64,000 nucleotides of DNA from Cellvibrio sp. 79 (GTDB lineage Bacteria > Pseudomonadota > Gammaproteobacteria > Pseudomonadales > Cellvibrionaceae). The notes under the pieces are model-generated. The model did not search any database. It saw only the letters and a list, made by a program, of their open reading frames with translations, and was not told where the DNA came from. The position numbers were made by a program, and so were the translations under genes. Shown here one piece after another: positions 17,544 to 26,275 of the stretch (positions are counted from its first letter, which is position 1; each line of letters starts with the position of its first letter). Location of the stretch: assembly GCA_003056245.1 (NCBI GenBank), contig MVDH01000003.1:330187-394186 (forward strand), written 5' to 3'.

Positions 17544-18698
17544 ATGTCTGAATATTCCGTTTTTACTTCCGAATCGGTTTCCGAAGGTCATCCTGATAAA
17601 TTAGCGGATCAAATTTCTGATGCCGTGCTTGATGCGATTTTAAAAGATGATCCCCATGCGCGCGTTGCAGTAGAAACGCTGGTAAAAACCGGTATGGCAA
17701 TTGTGGCCGGTGAAGTACGCACGTCTACCTATGTCGATCTGGAAGATTTGATTCGCCAGGTAATTCTGGATATCGGCTACAACTCCAGCGATGTCGGTTT
17801 CGACGGTGCCTCTTGCGCAGTATTAAATGCAATCGGTAAACAATCTGCTGACATCGCCATGGGTGTTGATGAAGGCGATGAAAAAGACCTGGGCGCTGGC
17901 GACCAGGGTTTGATGTTCGGTTATGCCACCAACGAAACATCTGTATTAATGCCTGCTCCTATTTTCTACGCGCACCGTTTGGTAGAAAAACAAGCGCAAT
18001 TGCGTAAGAGCGGTGAATTGCCATGGTTGCGTCCTGATGCAAAAAGCCAGGTAACTTTGCGTTATGAAAACGGCAAGCCAGTTGCTGTTGACGCAGTTGT
18101 TCTTTCCACCCAACACAGCCCAAGCGTAAAACAATCTGATATTCGCGAAGCCGTGCGCGAATTAATTATTAAAAATGTTCTGCCCGCAGAGTGGCTGCAC
18201 GCGGATACCCAATACCACATCAACCCGACCGGTCAATTTATTATTGGCGGTCCTGTAGGTGATTGCGGTTTGACCGGCCGTAAAATTATTGTGGACTCCT
18301 ACGGCGGCATGGCTCGTCATGGCGGCGGTGCTTTCTCTGGTAAAGATCCCTCAAAAGTAGATCGCTCTGCTGCTTACGCTGGTCGTTACGTTGCAAAAAA
18401 TATTGTTGCGGCCGGTTTGGCTGATCGTTTGGAAATTCAAGTGAGTTACGCGATTGGTGTTGCTGAGCCGACCTCCATTTCAATCAATACATTTGGCACC
18501 GGCAAAATTTCCGATGCGGCAATTATTAATTTAATTCGTGAACATTTTGATTTGCGTCCGCGCGGCCTGATCGAAATGCTCGACCTGAGACGCCCGATTT
18601 ATCGCCAGACTGCTGCTTACGGTCACTTTGGTCGCGAGCTTCCTGATTTCACTTGGGAGAAGACTGATAAGGCTGATGCGTTGAAGAAAGCGCTTTAA
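17544..18698 (+). CDS. metK: S-adenosylmethionine synthetase
   Basis: 384 residues, the normal length. It makes SAM from methionine and ATP with release of phosphate and pyrophosphate. Motifs: [20 protein letters not shown] at the N-terminus with the catalytic His; [12 protein letters not shown], the family signature; and [19 protein letters not shown], the second signature with the P-loop-like metal and phosphate contacts. AGGA precedes the ATG in an AGGAAAAAATCATG context also found before ahcY. It sits downstream of the SahR-like regulator and upstream of ahcY, and supplies the methyl donor whose by-product ahcY hydrolyses. Confidence 0.98.
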   Translation: MSEYSVFTSESVSEGHPDKLADQISDAVLDAILKDDPHARVAVETLVKTGMAIVAGEVRTSTYVDLEDLIRQVILDIGYNSSDVGFDGASCAVLNAIGKQSADIAMGVDEGDEKDLGAGDQGLMFGYATNETSVLMPAPIFYAHRLVEKQAQLRKSGELPWLRPDAKSQVTLRYENGKPVAVDAVVLSTQHSPSVKQSDIREAVRELIIKNVLPAEWLHADTQYHINPTGQFIIGGPVGDCGLTGRKIIVDSYGGMARHGGGAFSGKDPSKVDRSAAYAGRYVAKNIVAAGLADRLEIQVSYAIGVAEPTSISINTFGTGKISDAAIINLIREHFDLRPRGLIEMLDLRRPIYRQTAAYGHFGRELPDFTWEKTDKADALKKAL

Positions 18699-18705
18699 GA
18701 ATTCG

Positions 18706-18825
18706 ACCCCACCCCAGCCCTCCCCTTAATAAGGGGAGGGAGCAAAACGCACTCCGTATTTAACAGGGAGTCGGCTCCTCCCCCTTTTCAAGGGGGAGAT
18801 GGGCGCCCGGCTAGGGGAGGGGGTT
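18706..18825. repeat. GC-rich intergenic repeat, copy 2
   Basis: Begins ACCCCACCCCAGCCCTCCCC and ends GGGGAGGGGGTT. It contains CCCCTTAATAAGGGG (a short hairpin), ATTTAACAGGGAG, GCTCCTCCCCC, TTTTCAAGGGGGAGATGGGC and GCCCGG. Nearly identical in order to copy 3. It lies between metK and ahcY. Confidence 0.9.
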
Positions 18826-18854
18826 AAAAACCAATTTTATTTTAGGAAAAAATC

Positions 18855-20243
18855 ATGAGCTTCACCGACTACAAAGTTGCCGCCAGAACCCCCGAAGAAT
18901 TTGCGAAAGATGCACATTGGGGTCGTAAAGAAATTGAAATCGCCGAAGGTGAAATGCCGGCATTGATGGCACTGCGCCGCAAATACAAAAATTCAAAACC
19001 ATTGGCCGATGCGCGTATTATTGGTTGCATCCACATGACCATCCAAACTGCCGTGTTGATTGAAACATTGATCGACCTGGGTGCAGAAGTGCGTTGGTCA
19101 TCGTGCAATATTTTCTCCACGCAAGATCACGCTGCTGCTGCCATCGCTGCTGCAGGCATTCCAGTGTTCGCGTGGAAAGGTGAAACCGAAAAAGAATTCT
19201 GGTGGTGTATCGAACAAACCATCAACAAAGATGGCAAAGTCTGGGATGCGAACATGATCCTCGATGATGGTGGCGATGTAACGCAAATCGTCCACGAAAA
19301 ATATCCGCACATGCTGGATAAAATCCACGGCATCTCTGAAGAAACCACCACTGGTGTTCATCGCTTATTGGACATGCTGAAAAAAGGCACGCTGAAAGTT
19401 CCTGCAATCAACGTTAACGATGCAGTAACCAAAAGTAAAAACGACAACAAATACGGTTGCCGTCATAGTTTGAACGATGCCATCAAACGCGGCACCGACC
19501 ATTTGCTCGCCGGCAAAAAAGCATTGGTCATTGGTTACGGCGATGTGGGTAAAGGTTCTGCGGCGTCACTGCGTCAGGAAGGCATGATTGTTAAAGTGAC
19601 CGAGATCGATCCTATCTGCGCAATGCAAGCGTGTATGGATGGCTTCGAAGTTGTATCGCCGTATAACAACGGTATCAACACTGGTAAATTTGAAGATATC
19701 AATCACATCGTACTCGGCACTACCGATTTGGTTGTTACCACTACTGGTAACGTAAACGTGTGTGATTCTGCCATGTTGCGCGCATTAAAGAACGGTGCTG
19801 TGGTATCGAACATTGGCCACTTTGATAGCGAAATCGACACGGCATTTATGCGCAAAAACTGGGAGTGGGAAGAAGTTAAACCACAAGTGCATAAAATCTA
19901 TCGCGACAAAGCGACCAACAATCATTTGATTTTGTTATCTGAAGGTCGCCTGGTGAATTTGGGTAACGCAACCGGTCACCCATCACGCATTATGGATGGT
20001 TCGTTCGCGAACCAGGTTCTTGCACAAATTTATTTGTACGAGCGTAAATTTGCCAATCTGCCAGCCAACGAAAAGGCCGAACATTTGTACGTGCGTGTAT
20101 TGCCGAAGAAACTCGACGAAGAAGTGGCCAAAGACATGGTGGAAGGTTTTGGTGGTGTAATTACCAAACTCACCACGCAACAAGCTGAATATATCGGCGT
20201 GGAAGTTGAAGGTCCGTTCAAACCGGATTCTTATAAATATTAA
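18855..20243 (+). CDS. ahcY: S-adenosylhomocysteine hydrolase
   Basis: 462 residues. It reversibly splits S-adenosylhomocysteine into homocysteine and adenosine using tightly bound NAD, relieving product inhibition of methyltransferases. Motifs: [20 protein letters not shown] near the N-terminus, the NAD-binding [37 protein letters not shown], and the C-terminal [11 protein letters not shown] tail with the conserved Lys-Tyr that contacts NAD. AGGA lies 8 bases before the ATG. A SAH riboswitch, known upstream of ahcY in some proteobacteria, is not visible here; a repeat element occupies the upstream gap. Control by the SahR-like regulator at the head of the cluster is more likely. Confidence 0.98.
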   Translation: MSFTDYKVAARTPEEFAKDAHWGRKEIEIAEGEMPALMALRRKYKNSKPLADARIIGCIHMTIQTAVLIETLIDLGAEVRWSSCNIFSTQDHAAAAIAAAGIPVFAWKGETEKEFWWCIEQTINKDGKVWDANMILDDGGDVTQIVHEKYPHMLDKIHGISEETTTGVHRLLDMLKKGTLKVPAINVNDAVTKSKNDNKYGCRHSLNDAIKRGTDHLLAGKKALVIGYGDVGKGSAASLRQEGMIVKVTEIDPICAMQACMDGFEVVSPYNNGINTGKFEDINHIVLGTTDLVVTTTGNVNVCDSAMLRALKNGAVVSNIGHFDSEIDTAFMRKNWEWEEVKPQVHKIYRDKATNNHLILLSEGRLVNLGNATGHPSRIMDGSFANQVLAQIYLYERKFANLPANEKAEHLYVRVLPKKLDEEVAKDMVEGFGGVITKLTTQQAEYIGVEVEGPFKPDSYKY

Positions 20244-20259
20244 TTTGATTTAACCGCAA

Positions 20260-20379
20260 AACCCCTCCCAACCCTCCACTTAATAAGGGGAGGGAACAAA
20301 CTGCACTCCCGATTTAACAGGGAGCCAGCTCCTCCCTCTTTTGAAGGGGGAGATGGGCGCCCGGCCAGGGGAGGGGGTA
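20260..20379. repeat. GC-rich intergenic repeat, copy 3
   Basis: Begins AACCCCTCCCAACCCTCC and ends GGGGAGGGGGT. It shares with copy 2 the order TTAATAAGGGGAGGGA, ATTTAACAGGGAG, GCTCCTCCC and GGGGGAGATGGGCGCCCGG. It lies between ahcY and metF, ending 15 bases before the metF start. Confidence 0.9.
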
Positions 20380-20394
20380 ACTACAGGAAATATC

Positions 20395-21243
20395 ATGAGC
20401 GACTCACAATTGCGTTTAAGCTTTGAATTCTTCCCCGCAAAAACCCCGGAAGGAAAAGCGAAACTCATTAATGTACGCAACGAATTAAATTTCTTTAATC
20501 CGGATTTCTTCTCCGTAACCTACGGTGCCGGCGGCTCCACGCGCGACAACACCAAAAGTTTGGTGACGCAATGTGTCCGGGATGGCATCAGCACTGCGCC
20601 GCACCTCTCGTTTGGTGGCGATGATGAAGAAACCATCAAGGCGTTAATCCAGGAATACAAAGACGCAGGTGTAGATCGCATCGTTGCATTGCGTGGCGAT
20701 ATGCCATCCGGTATGGGTGGTGGTTTCCAATTGGTTTATGCCAATGAACTGGTTGCCTTTATCCGCAAACATTTCGGCGAGCACTTCCAACTGGAAGTAG
20801 CGGCTTACCCGGAAATCCATCCGCAAGCCAAAAACTATAGCGACGATGTTCGTTATTTGAAAGGCAAGTTTGATGCGGGCGCAAATAGCGCAATCACGCA
20901 GTACTTTTTCAATCCGGATTCGTATTTTTTCTTTATCGACCAATGCCAGAAAGCCGGTATTACGCAACCGATTTATCCCGGCATTATGCCCATCATCAAC
21001 TACAGGAATTTAACGCGTTTCTCGGACACTTGCGGTGCAGAAATTCCGCGCTGGTTGCGCAAGGCGCTGGAAAATTATGGCGATGATGAGGCCAGCCTGA
21101 AAGCCTTCGGCATAGAACTGGTCAGTGAACTGTGTGAAACCCTGCTGGAAAACGAAGCACCCGGTTTGCACTTCTACACTATGAACCAAACAGAGCCCAC
21201 CGCGCAGATCGTGCGCAATTTGGGGTTGGTGCCAGTGGAATAA
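20395..21243 (+). CDS. metF: 5,10-methylenetetrahydrofolate reductase
   Basis: 282 residues, typical of bacterial MetF. It reduces 5,10-methylene-THF to 5-methyl-THF, the methyl donor for homocysteine remethylation, using FAD. Motifs: LSFEFFPAKTPEGKAKL at the N-terminus with the catalytic Glu, SVTYGAGGSTRDNT, RIVALRGDMPSG, EVAAYPEIHPQA, and GIMPIINYRNLTRFSDTCGA. The start at 20395 has CAGGA upstream; the frame stays open 18 codons further into the repeat, which is not plausible as coding. It completes the methionine-cycle set with metK and ahcY. No methionine synthase gene is present in the window. Confidence 0.97.
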   Translation: MSDSQLRLSFEFFPAKTPEGKAKLINVRNELNFFNPDFFSVTYGAGGSTRDNTKSLVTQCVRDGISTAPHLSFGGDDEETIKALIQEYKDAGVDRIVALRGDMPSGMGGGFQLVYANELVAFIRKHFGEHFQLEVAAYPEIHPQAKNYSDDVRYLKGKFDAGANSAITQYFFNPDSYFFFIDQCQKAGITQPIYPGIMPIINYRNLTRFSDTCGAEIPRWLRKALENYGDDEASLKAFGIELVSELCETLLENEAPGLHFYTMNQTEPTAQIVRNLGLVPVE

Positions 21244-21277
21244 TATCCGCTCCGAAAAATCCGCGTAAACGCCCCTG

Positions 21278-21319
21278 AAAAATCCGCATAAAAATCTTAC
21301 CGATTTTTGCGGATTTTTT
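21278..21319 (+). terminator. Terminator of metF
   Basis: AAAAATCCGC and AAAAATC (21278-21296) pair with GATTTTTGCGGATTTTTT (21302-21319) with a two-base bulge, ending in a T-run. Confidence 0.85.
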
Positions 21320-21521
21320 ATGCGCCAGACCACTTTCCCGTAACGCCCGCATAAACAATGTTATTTCCCCATTTTCAATATTTTTAACACGCCTACACTC
21401 TTGTCATCGGTAGCTAATTTTTACCGACAAACCATCGCGTGAAATCCGGCTTTGCCGTTAAGGTTTTCAGCGTTGCCGCTTGATTTTGCGTTCACAGCAG
21501 GTTTCAAGAAGGTGCTAAAAA

Positions 21522-22118
21522 ATGTCTTATACCTATCAAAATAATGCACAACAAAAATCGATTGGCATTCTTGTTGTTATCGTATTTCATCTAGTTGTAG
21601 GTGCCGCACTTATTAGCGGTCTCGTTCCGCATATACCCATAAACATCCCGAAAATTCTCACCACAAAAGTGATAGATGAAAAGCCAGTTGAAACACCGCC
21701 ACCAGCAATTCCAGAACCGGTAATTGATCAATCGGTTATCGAGATAACCCAACCAACACAAGTTATCTTTGACCAGACAGCAACTCCGATTACCACGATA
21801 AGGGTTGATAACACACCGGTAGTCGCTGTTAACACAGTAACAAAACCAAAAATTTTACAAGCAAGCAAACCTGCTTATCCCACTGCATCAATTCGTTTAG
21901 GCGAAGAAGGTGCGACCGGTTTGCGTTTGTATATCAACGAAAAAGGAAAAGTAATGGAAGTGCAATTGGCATCCAGCAGCGGATCAGATCGTTTGGACAA
22001 TGCCGCGATTGCACATGCAAAACGCAACTGGAAATTTTCGCCGTGCATGCAAGGCGATAAAGCAGTCGCTTGCTGGCATCAAACCAAATTGGTGTGGCAA
22101 TTAGAGAATGCTCGTTAG
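21522..22118 (+). CDS. TonB family energy transducer
   Basis: 198 residues. One N-terminal membrane anchor (about residues 15-36, IGILVVIVFHLVVGAALISG) is followed by a proline- and valine-rich periplasmic linker (KPVETPPPAIPEPV). The C-terminal TonB domain begins near residue 115 (KPAYPTASIRLGEEGATGLR), with the VMEVQLASSSGSDRLDNAAI segment and a final strand ending in VWQLENAR. TonB transmits energy from ExbB/ExbD to outer-membrane receptors, important in Cellvibrio-type bacteria for uptake of large glycans and iron chelates. No exbB or exbD is adjacent. The AAGGTGC before the ATG is a modest ribosome site. It stands alone with its own terminator. Confidence 0.9.
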   Translation: MSYTYQNNAQQKSIGILVVIVFHLVVGAALISGLVPHIPINIPKILTTKVIDEKPVETPPPAIPEPVIDQSVIEITQPTQVIFDQTATPITTIRVDNTPVVAVNTVTKPKILQASKPAYPTASIRLGEEGATGLRLYINEKGKVMEVQLASSSGSDRLDNAAIAHAKRNWKFSPCMQGDKAVACWHQTKLVWQLENAR

Positions 22119-22127
22119 TGTGGTCTT

Positions 22128-22151
22128 TGGCCTCGCGTAAATGCGAGGCCA
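22128..22151. terminator. Terminator between tonB and rph
   Basis: TGGCCTCGC at 22128-22136 pairs with GCGAGGCCA at 22143-22151, loop GTAAAT, followed on the plus strand by TTTTTTATTT. Confidence 0.85.
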
Positions 22152-22173
22152 TTTTTTATTTACGAACTCTTTT

Positions 22174-22896
22174 TTAATTGGCACCCAACGCTTGTTTCTG
22201 CAGCTGATGCAATTGTGCAATACCCTGCTTGGCCAATCCCAACATCGCCGCAAATTCTGCTTCAGTAAATGGCTCGGCTTCGGCGGTGCCCTGAATTTCG
22301 ATAATACCGCCATCATCCCCCAACACTACGTTCATGTCGGTATCAGCGGCGGAATCTTCCGGATAATCCAAATCCAATACCGGCACGCCTTGATAAATTC
22401 CTACCGAAATAGAAGCAATCGCACGCTTGAGTGGTTCACCAGTAACTTTGCCTTGCGCTTTCAGAAAATTAATTGCATCAGCTAATGCCACCCAGGCACC
22501 AGTAATAGATGCAGTGCGAGTGCCACCATCGGCCTGGATAACATCGCAATCAATGTGAATTGTATTTTCGCCAAGCGCCGATAAATCCACTGCCGCACGC
22601 AATGAACGGCCAATCAAACGCTGGATTTCCACCGTACGCCCTTGCTGTTTACCACGCGCCGCTTCGCGGTCCATACGCGTACCAGTCGAACGCGGCAACA
22701 TTCCGTACTCGGCAGTCAACCAGCCCTGCCCCTGTCCACGCAAAAATGGCGGGACCGAATTAACCACACTCGCGGTACAAATTACCTTGGTATCCCCGAA
22801 CTCCACCAGCACCGAGCCTTCAGCGTGTTTGGTGTAGCGTCGGGTGATGCGGACGGGACGTAATTGATTGGGGTTGCGGCCACTGGGACGTTGCAT
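22174..22896 (-). CDS. rph: Ribonuclease PH
   Basis: 240 residues, the normal length. It is a phosphorolytic 3'-5' exoribonuclease that trims tRNA 3' ends. Motifs: [19 protein letters not shown] at the N-terminus, [39 protein letters not shown] with [20 protein letters not shown], and [19 protein letters not shown] with the catalytic Asp. The start at 22896 has AAGGATC upstream; the frame is open 22 codons more without family similarity. It is divergent from yicC, a frequent gammaproteobacterial pairing, and converges on tonB across a shared hairpin. Confidence 0.97.
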   Translation of the reverse strand: MQRPSGRNPNQLRPVRITRRYTKHAEGSVLVEFGDTKVICTASVVNSVPPFLRGQGQGWLTAEYGMLPRSTGTRMDREAARGKQQGRTVEIQRLIGRSLRAAVDLSALGENTIHIDCDVIQADGGTRTASITGAWVALADAINFLKAQGKVTGEPLKRAIASISVGIYQGVPVLDLDYPEDSAADTDMNVVLGDDGGIIEIQGTAEAEPFTEAEFAAMLGLAKQGIAQLHQLQKQALGAN

Positions 22897-23079
22897 AATC
22901 GGGATCCTTATACGGCGGGAAATCAGAAATTCAAAGGGATGATAAAAAACCTGTGGTACCATCCCGAATCTGTAAACGAATGTTAATGTGCCGGGGAACT
23001 CTACCAGTTAATGTCGCTTGACGTAACCGCCCCGTTGAATTTTACCTTTGCCATGAACGACTTAGTTCCAGGAGCCACT

Positions 23080-23949
23080 ATGCCGCGCAGTATGACGGGA
23101 TTTGCCCGACGTGAAGCTAAACTCCCCTGGGGAACCCTTGTGTGGGAAATCCGCAGTGTAAACCATCGCTACCTTGAACCCAGTTTCCGCTTGCCGGAAG
23201 ACTTCCGTGAAATAGAACCCAACCTGCGCGACGCCATGCGTAAAGCCCTGCAACGCGGCAAGGTAGAAGCCAGCCTGAGCGTGCAATGGGAACAGGAAGG
23301 CGAAACCGAACTCGGTATCAATCTCACCAAAGTGGCGCAACTCACCAAAGCATCACAACAAATCAATGGCCTGCTCGGCGCCGCTGCTGCACCGGTAAAT
23401 GCATTGGATATTTTGCGCTGGCCCGGCGTGATCCAGAAACAGGAACTGGATCGCGAAGAACTTCATAAGGCCGCGCTGGAATTATTTGACAGCGCACTTT
23501 CCGGTTTAATTGAACACCGCTCCCGCGAAGGTGCTGAACTTGAACAGCTAATTGTTAACCGCCTCGCCAGTGTTTCCACGCACGTTGCAGCAGTTCGCGC
23601 GCGTATGCCGGAAATCCTCGCGGCACAACGCGAAAAATTACAAACCAAACTCGCTGCACTGCAAATCGATCTTGACCCGGAAAGACTGGAACAGGAAATT
23701 GTGTTACTCGCACAAAAAGCCGATGTTGATGAAGAATTGGACCGTTTGGACACTCACGTCATCGAAGTAAAACGCAGCTTGAAACAAACTGACTCCCTCG
23801 GCCGCCGCCTGGATTTTTTAATGCAAGAATTAAATCGCGAGGCCAATACGCTTTCATCGAAATCTGTCGTGAGCGAAACTACGCAAGCGGCGGTTGAATT
23901 GAAGGTGTTGATTGAGCAGATGCGAGAGCAGGTCCAGAATATAGAATAA
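23080..23949 (+). CDS. yicC: YicC family endoribonuclease
   Basis: 289 residues. The N-terminus MPRSMTGFARREAKLPWGTL and WEIRSVNHRYLEPSFRLPED are the family signature; the C-terminal DUF1732 half contains DVDEELDRLDTHVIE, GRRLDFLMQELNREANTLSS and ELKVLIEQMREQVQNIE. YicC-type proteins are endoribonucleases that act in RNA turnover. The start at 23080 has GGAG 7 bases upstream; the frame is open 23 codons further upstream without similarity. Divergent from rph. The gmk gene that often follows is absent here; instead an exported hydrolase gene converges across a terminator. Confidence 0.95.
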   Translation: MPRSMTGFARREAKLPWGTLVWEIRSVNHRYLEPSFRLPEDFREIEPNLRDAMRKALQRGKVEASLSVQWEQEGETELGINLTKVAQLTKASQQINGLLGAAAAPVNALDILRWPGVIQKQELDREELHKAALELFDSALSGLIEHRSREGAELEQLIVNRLASVSTHVAAVRARMPEILAAQREKLQTKLAALQIDLDPERLEQEIVLLAQKADVDEELDRLDTHVIEVKRSLKQTDSLGRRLDFLMQELNREANTLSSKSVVSETTQAAVELKVLIEQMREQVQNIE

Positions 23950-23964
23950 TTGCCACAAACAATA

Positions 23965-23990
23965 AAAGTCACCAGAATACTGGTGACTTT
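23965..23990. terminator. Bidirectional terminator between yicC and the hydrolase gene
   Basis: AAAGTCACCAG at 23965-23975 pairs perfectly with CTGGTGACTTT at 23980-23990, loop AATA, flanked by A/T-rich DNA. Confidence 0.85.
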
Positions 23991-24006
23991 AATCGTAAAA
24001 TCCTTT

Positions 24007-24948
24007 TTATTTTATACCCCGTGCAGATAAAAATTTCCGTATTTTTACAGTGATTTCCTCACTTTTTTCCTCCAGAGCAAAATGTCCCGCATCGTAAATA
24101 TTGTAATCAATATCTTTCACATCCTTTTTAAAAGCCGCCGCCCCTGCTTCCAGAAAAAACGGATCATGTTTACCCCACACAACCAGAACCGGCGGTTGAT
24201 GTTTTTTTAAATAAGCTTGCCATTCAGGATATTTTTTTAAGTTGTTCTGGTAATCGTAAAGTAAATCCAATTGCACACGCGCTTGCCCCGGGCGAGCTAT
24301 TTTCGCATAGGCCAGCTCCCACACATCAGGCGCCATAGTTTCAGCACGTTTTGTGTCATAAACAAATTGGGATTTTATTCCGTCATAACTCAACACGGCA
24401 TTAATTATTTTCTTTTCCAATTCAGGTGTTTTGGTCTTCCAATAATCGACAACTGGCCCCCAGCCCTCCACACCAATCCCTTCGATATAGGCATTCCCAT
24501 TTTGCGTGATAATCGCCTGGATGCGTTCAGGGTGAGCCGTTGCGATTCTAAAACCCACCGGCGATCCATAATCCTGAATCATGATGGAGTATTTGGTTAA
24601 CCCTTTTTTATCCAAAAATTTATCCATGACATTCGCCAGATTATCAAACGAATATTTGAACTCTTGTGGGGATGGAAAACTGCTGTAACCAAAACCGGGA
24701 TAATCGGGCGCAATTAGATAATAATCATCCCCGAGCTGCTCCAGCACTTCTCGATACTGATGTGATGAAGCGGGAAAACCGTGTAACAACACGAGCGCCG
24801 GTTTGGCCGGATTACCCGCTTCACGATAAAAAATCTGAAGCCCATCAACCGTTTCATAACCGTAAGAAACCTGCCCGGCATAGACAGGGAATGCCGACAA
24901 AATACCGGCCAACGCCGCCCATAAGCCTATGGATAATATCTTTAACAT
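24007..24948 (-). CDS. Exported alpha/beta hydrolase, epoxide hydrolase or haloalkane dehalogenase type
   Basis: 313 residues with a Sec signal peptide (MLKILSIGLWAALAGILSAF, cleavage after VYA). The fold is shown by the oxyanion loop VLLHGFPASSHQY (H56-G57), PDYPGFGYSS, and the nucleophile elbow IMIQDYGSPVGF. The elbow has Asp (D126) where ordinary esterases have Ser. Asp in this place is typical of epoxide hydrolases and haloalkane dehalogenases. The late catalytic residues appear in VVWGKHDPFF and DAGHFALEE. AGGAGG lies 7 bases before the ATG at 24948, which is preferred over an upstream in-frame Met at 24987. The substrate is unknown. It is divergent from a CGNR-type regulator with a 13-bp inverted repeat between them. 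Confidence 0.85.
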   Translation of the reverse strand: MLKILSIGLWAALAGILSAFPVYAGQVSYGYETVDGLQIFYREAGNPAKPALVLLHGFPASSHQYREVLEQLGDDYYLIAPDYPGFGYSSFPSPQEFKYSFDNLANVMDKFLDKKGLTKYSIMIQDYGSPVGFRIATAHPERIQAIITQNGNAYIEGIGVEGWGPVVDYWKTKTPELEKKIINAVLSYDGIKSQFVYDTKRAETMAPDVWELAYAKIARPGQARVQLDLLYDYQNNLKKYPEWQAYLKKHQPPVLVVWGKHDPFFLEAGAAAFKKDVKDIDYNIYDAGHFALEEKSEEITVKIRKFLSARGIK

Positions 24949-24989
24949 CGCCAACCTCCTCATAAAATACGAAATAATCCGCATCAAAT

Positions 24990-25024
24990 AACTAACCCCT
25001 TAAAACAACAATAAGGGGTTAGTT
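24990..25024. promoter_or_regulatory. 13-bp inverted repeat between the hydrolase and its divergent regulator
   Basis: AACTAACCCCTTA at 24990-25002 and TAAGGGGTTAGTT at 25012-25024 are perfect inverted copies 9 bases apart. The position in a divergent promoter region next to a putative regulator gene suggests an operator. A transcription terminator reading is less likely, as no gene ends here. Confidence 0.55.
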
Positions 25025-25092
25025 GAATTATTGGCCTCTTTTATCTAACCTGTCAAACAAATTTTATGGGGTTAAAAAACTTTGGAGAACCA

Positions 25093-25668
25093 ATGTTCGT
25101 TTATATCGCCGGAAACATAGCCCTCGATTTCTGCAACACAGAAACGAAGTCCAGGGGAGAAACTATTGAGTTACTCAATAGCGTTACGGATTTGAAATTG
25201 TGGGCGGAGGGTGCAGGTCTGGGCTTAACCAATCACAAGGTATTAAAAAAGGATCTTGATAATGCATTGGATTTGCGCCAGGCAATTAAGGGCTTGCTCG
25301 CCGCACGGCTCGCGCATGAAGATCCCAGGCAAAGTGACATTGACACTCTGAATCAATACTTGGTGTTCCCGGTGGCAGAGCAGGAATTAAAATACACTGG
25401 TGGTTCTTTTTTTATTAAAAAAAATGTGCAACAAACCATTGAACTGCTATTTGCCCAAATAGCCCAAAGCGCTACAGAGGTATTATTGGACGGACAAAAA
25501 TATACACTGAAACAATGCGCCAACCCGGCATGTATTTTGTATTTTCTCGATAAATCAAAAACACAACAACGCAAGTGGTGCAGTATGGTGATTTGCGGGA
25601 ATCGCTTGAAAGTTTCCAATCATCACAAACGACATAAAACGTTAAGCGACGATGAAGCAGCCCGATAA
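25093..25668 (+). CDS. CGNR zinc-finger (ABATE-CGNR) transcriptional regulator
   Basis: 191 residues. The N-terminal part (FVYIAGNIALDFCNTE and following) resembles the ABATE ligand-sensing domain. The C-terminal part has the CGNR zinc finger: QCANPACILYFLDKSKTQQR, then KWCSMVICGNRLKVSNHHKR, with four cysteines (CxxxxC and CxxxxC) and the terminal basic DNA-binding stretch. The start at 25093 is preferred over 25066 because GGAG lies 7 bases upstream and the protein then begins where the family does. Such proteins are thought to regulate neighbouring genes; here the divergent exported hydrolase is the natural candidate. Confidence 0.88.
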   Translation: MFVYIAGNIALDFCNTETKSRGETIELLNSVTDLKLWAEGAGLGLTNHKVLKKDLDNALDLRQAIKGLLAARLAHEDPRQSDIDTLNQYLVFPVAEQELKYTGGSFFIKKNVQQTIELLFAQIAQSATEVLLDGQKYTLKQCANPACILYFLDKSKTQQRKWCSMVICGNRLKVSNHHKRHKTLSDDEAAR

Positions 25669-25740
25669 TGGCAATCAGGGGCTAGCAACATTTAGGATAA
25701 TTAAATGAAATGCTATGTTCTTAATACTTCAGGAAGGCTC

Positions 25741-26271
25741 TCAGACCGACAACGATTTTAATTTTATAATTAACCAGACAATTAATAATGAATGCGCAAC
25801 ACCGCAACCAATAACTACCAGATAAAACCAAAATGGCTGAGGTTCATTTTCCAACAATTTAACAATAACCAGCATTATCACTGATACAGCGCAGGGAAAA
25901 GCGATGTAAAAATTAATATTGAGTGTTTGGATAAAATAATAGAGCGGAAGAATAATAAGAAAATAAATGGGAATACCCGGGATTGCAAACATCCCACTGA
26001 TTTCCAAACATTCCTTAAAATTGAATGTTTGTTTCCCAGTCATTACTTGCACAAGATGCGTAAAAAACACAACACAAAATGGCACTATAAAAATAGCCAC
26101 TAAAAAAGAAACTACTACTTGCCATCCGCATAATTTAAGTGCAATTAATAGTGGAATCGCAAAAAATGCGATAGGAAATAATATACTCATCACCAACGGC
26201 CCTGTTTTTTCACTATATACAAAGGCAAAAAGTATTTCATATATTGCCTTTCCATTTGCTTTCGAAACCAT
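25741..26271 (-). CDS. Five-helix membrane protein, candidate T6SS immunity protein
   Basis: About 176 residues with five predicted membrane helices and short polar loops (FTHLVQVMTGKQTFNFKECL, LENEPQPFWF). No family recognised. The start at 26271 lies 4 bases after the stop of the lipoprotein gene; an in-frame start at 26343 would overlap that gene by 68 bases. It is the last gene of the T6SS cargo cassette. Genes in this place often encode immunity proteins, and membrane proteins of this type are common among them, but this is inference from position. Confidence 0.6.
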   Translation of the reverse strand: MVSKANGKAIYEILFAFVYSEKTGPLVMSILFPIAFFAIPLLIALKLCGWQVVVSFLVAIFIVPFCVVFFTHLVQVMTGKQTFNFKECLEISGMFAIPGIPIYFLIILPLYYFIQTLNINFYIAFPCAVSVIMLVIVKLLENEPQPFWFYLVVIGCGVAHSLLIVWLIIKLKSLSV

Positions 26272-26275
26272 ACAA

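Noticed and set aside
18699-18854. SAH or SAM riboswitch upstream of ahcY or metK
   Set aside because: The gaps are filled by the repeat element and no known riboswitch core could be recognised; an operator for an ArsR-type regulator explains control better.
17402-20379. CRISPR-like array in the SAM-cycle cluster
   Set aside because: Three long repeats separated by full genes are not a CRISPR array; they have MITE/REP-like ends.
21400-21440. Imperfect inverted repeat before tonB (TGTCATCGGTA and TACCGACA)
   Set aside because: Short and bulged, and it does not resemble a Fur box; not strong enough to call an operator.
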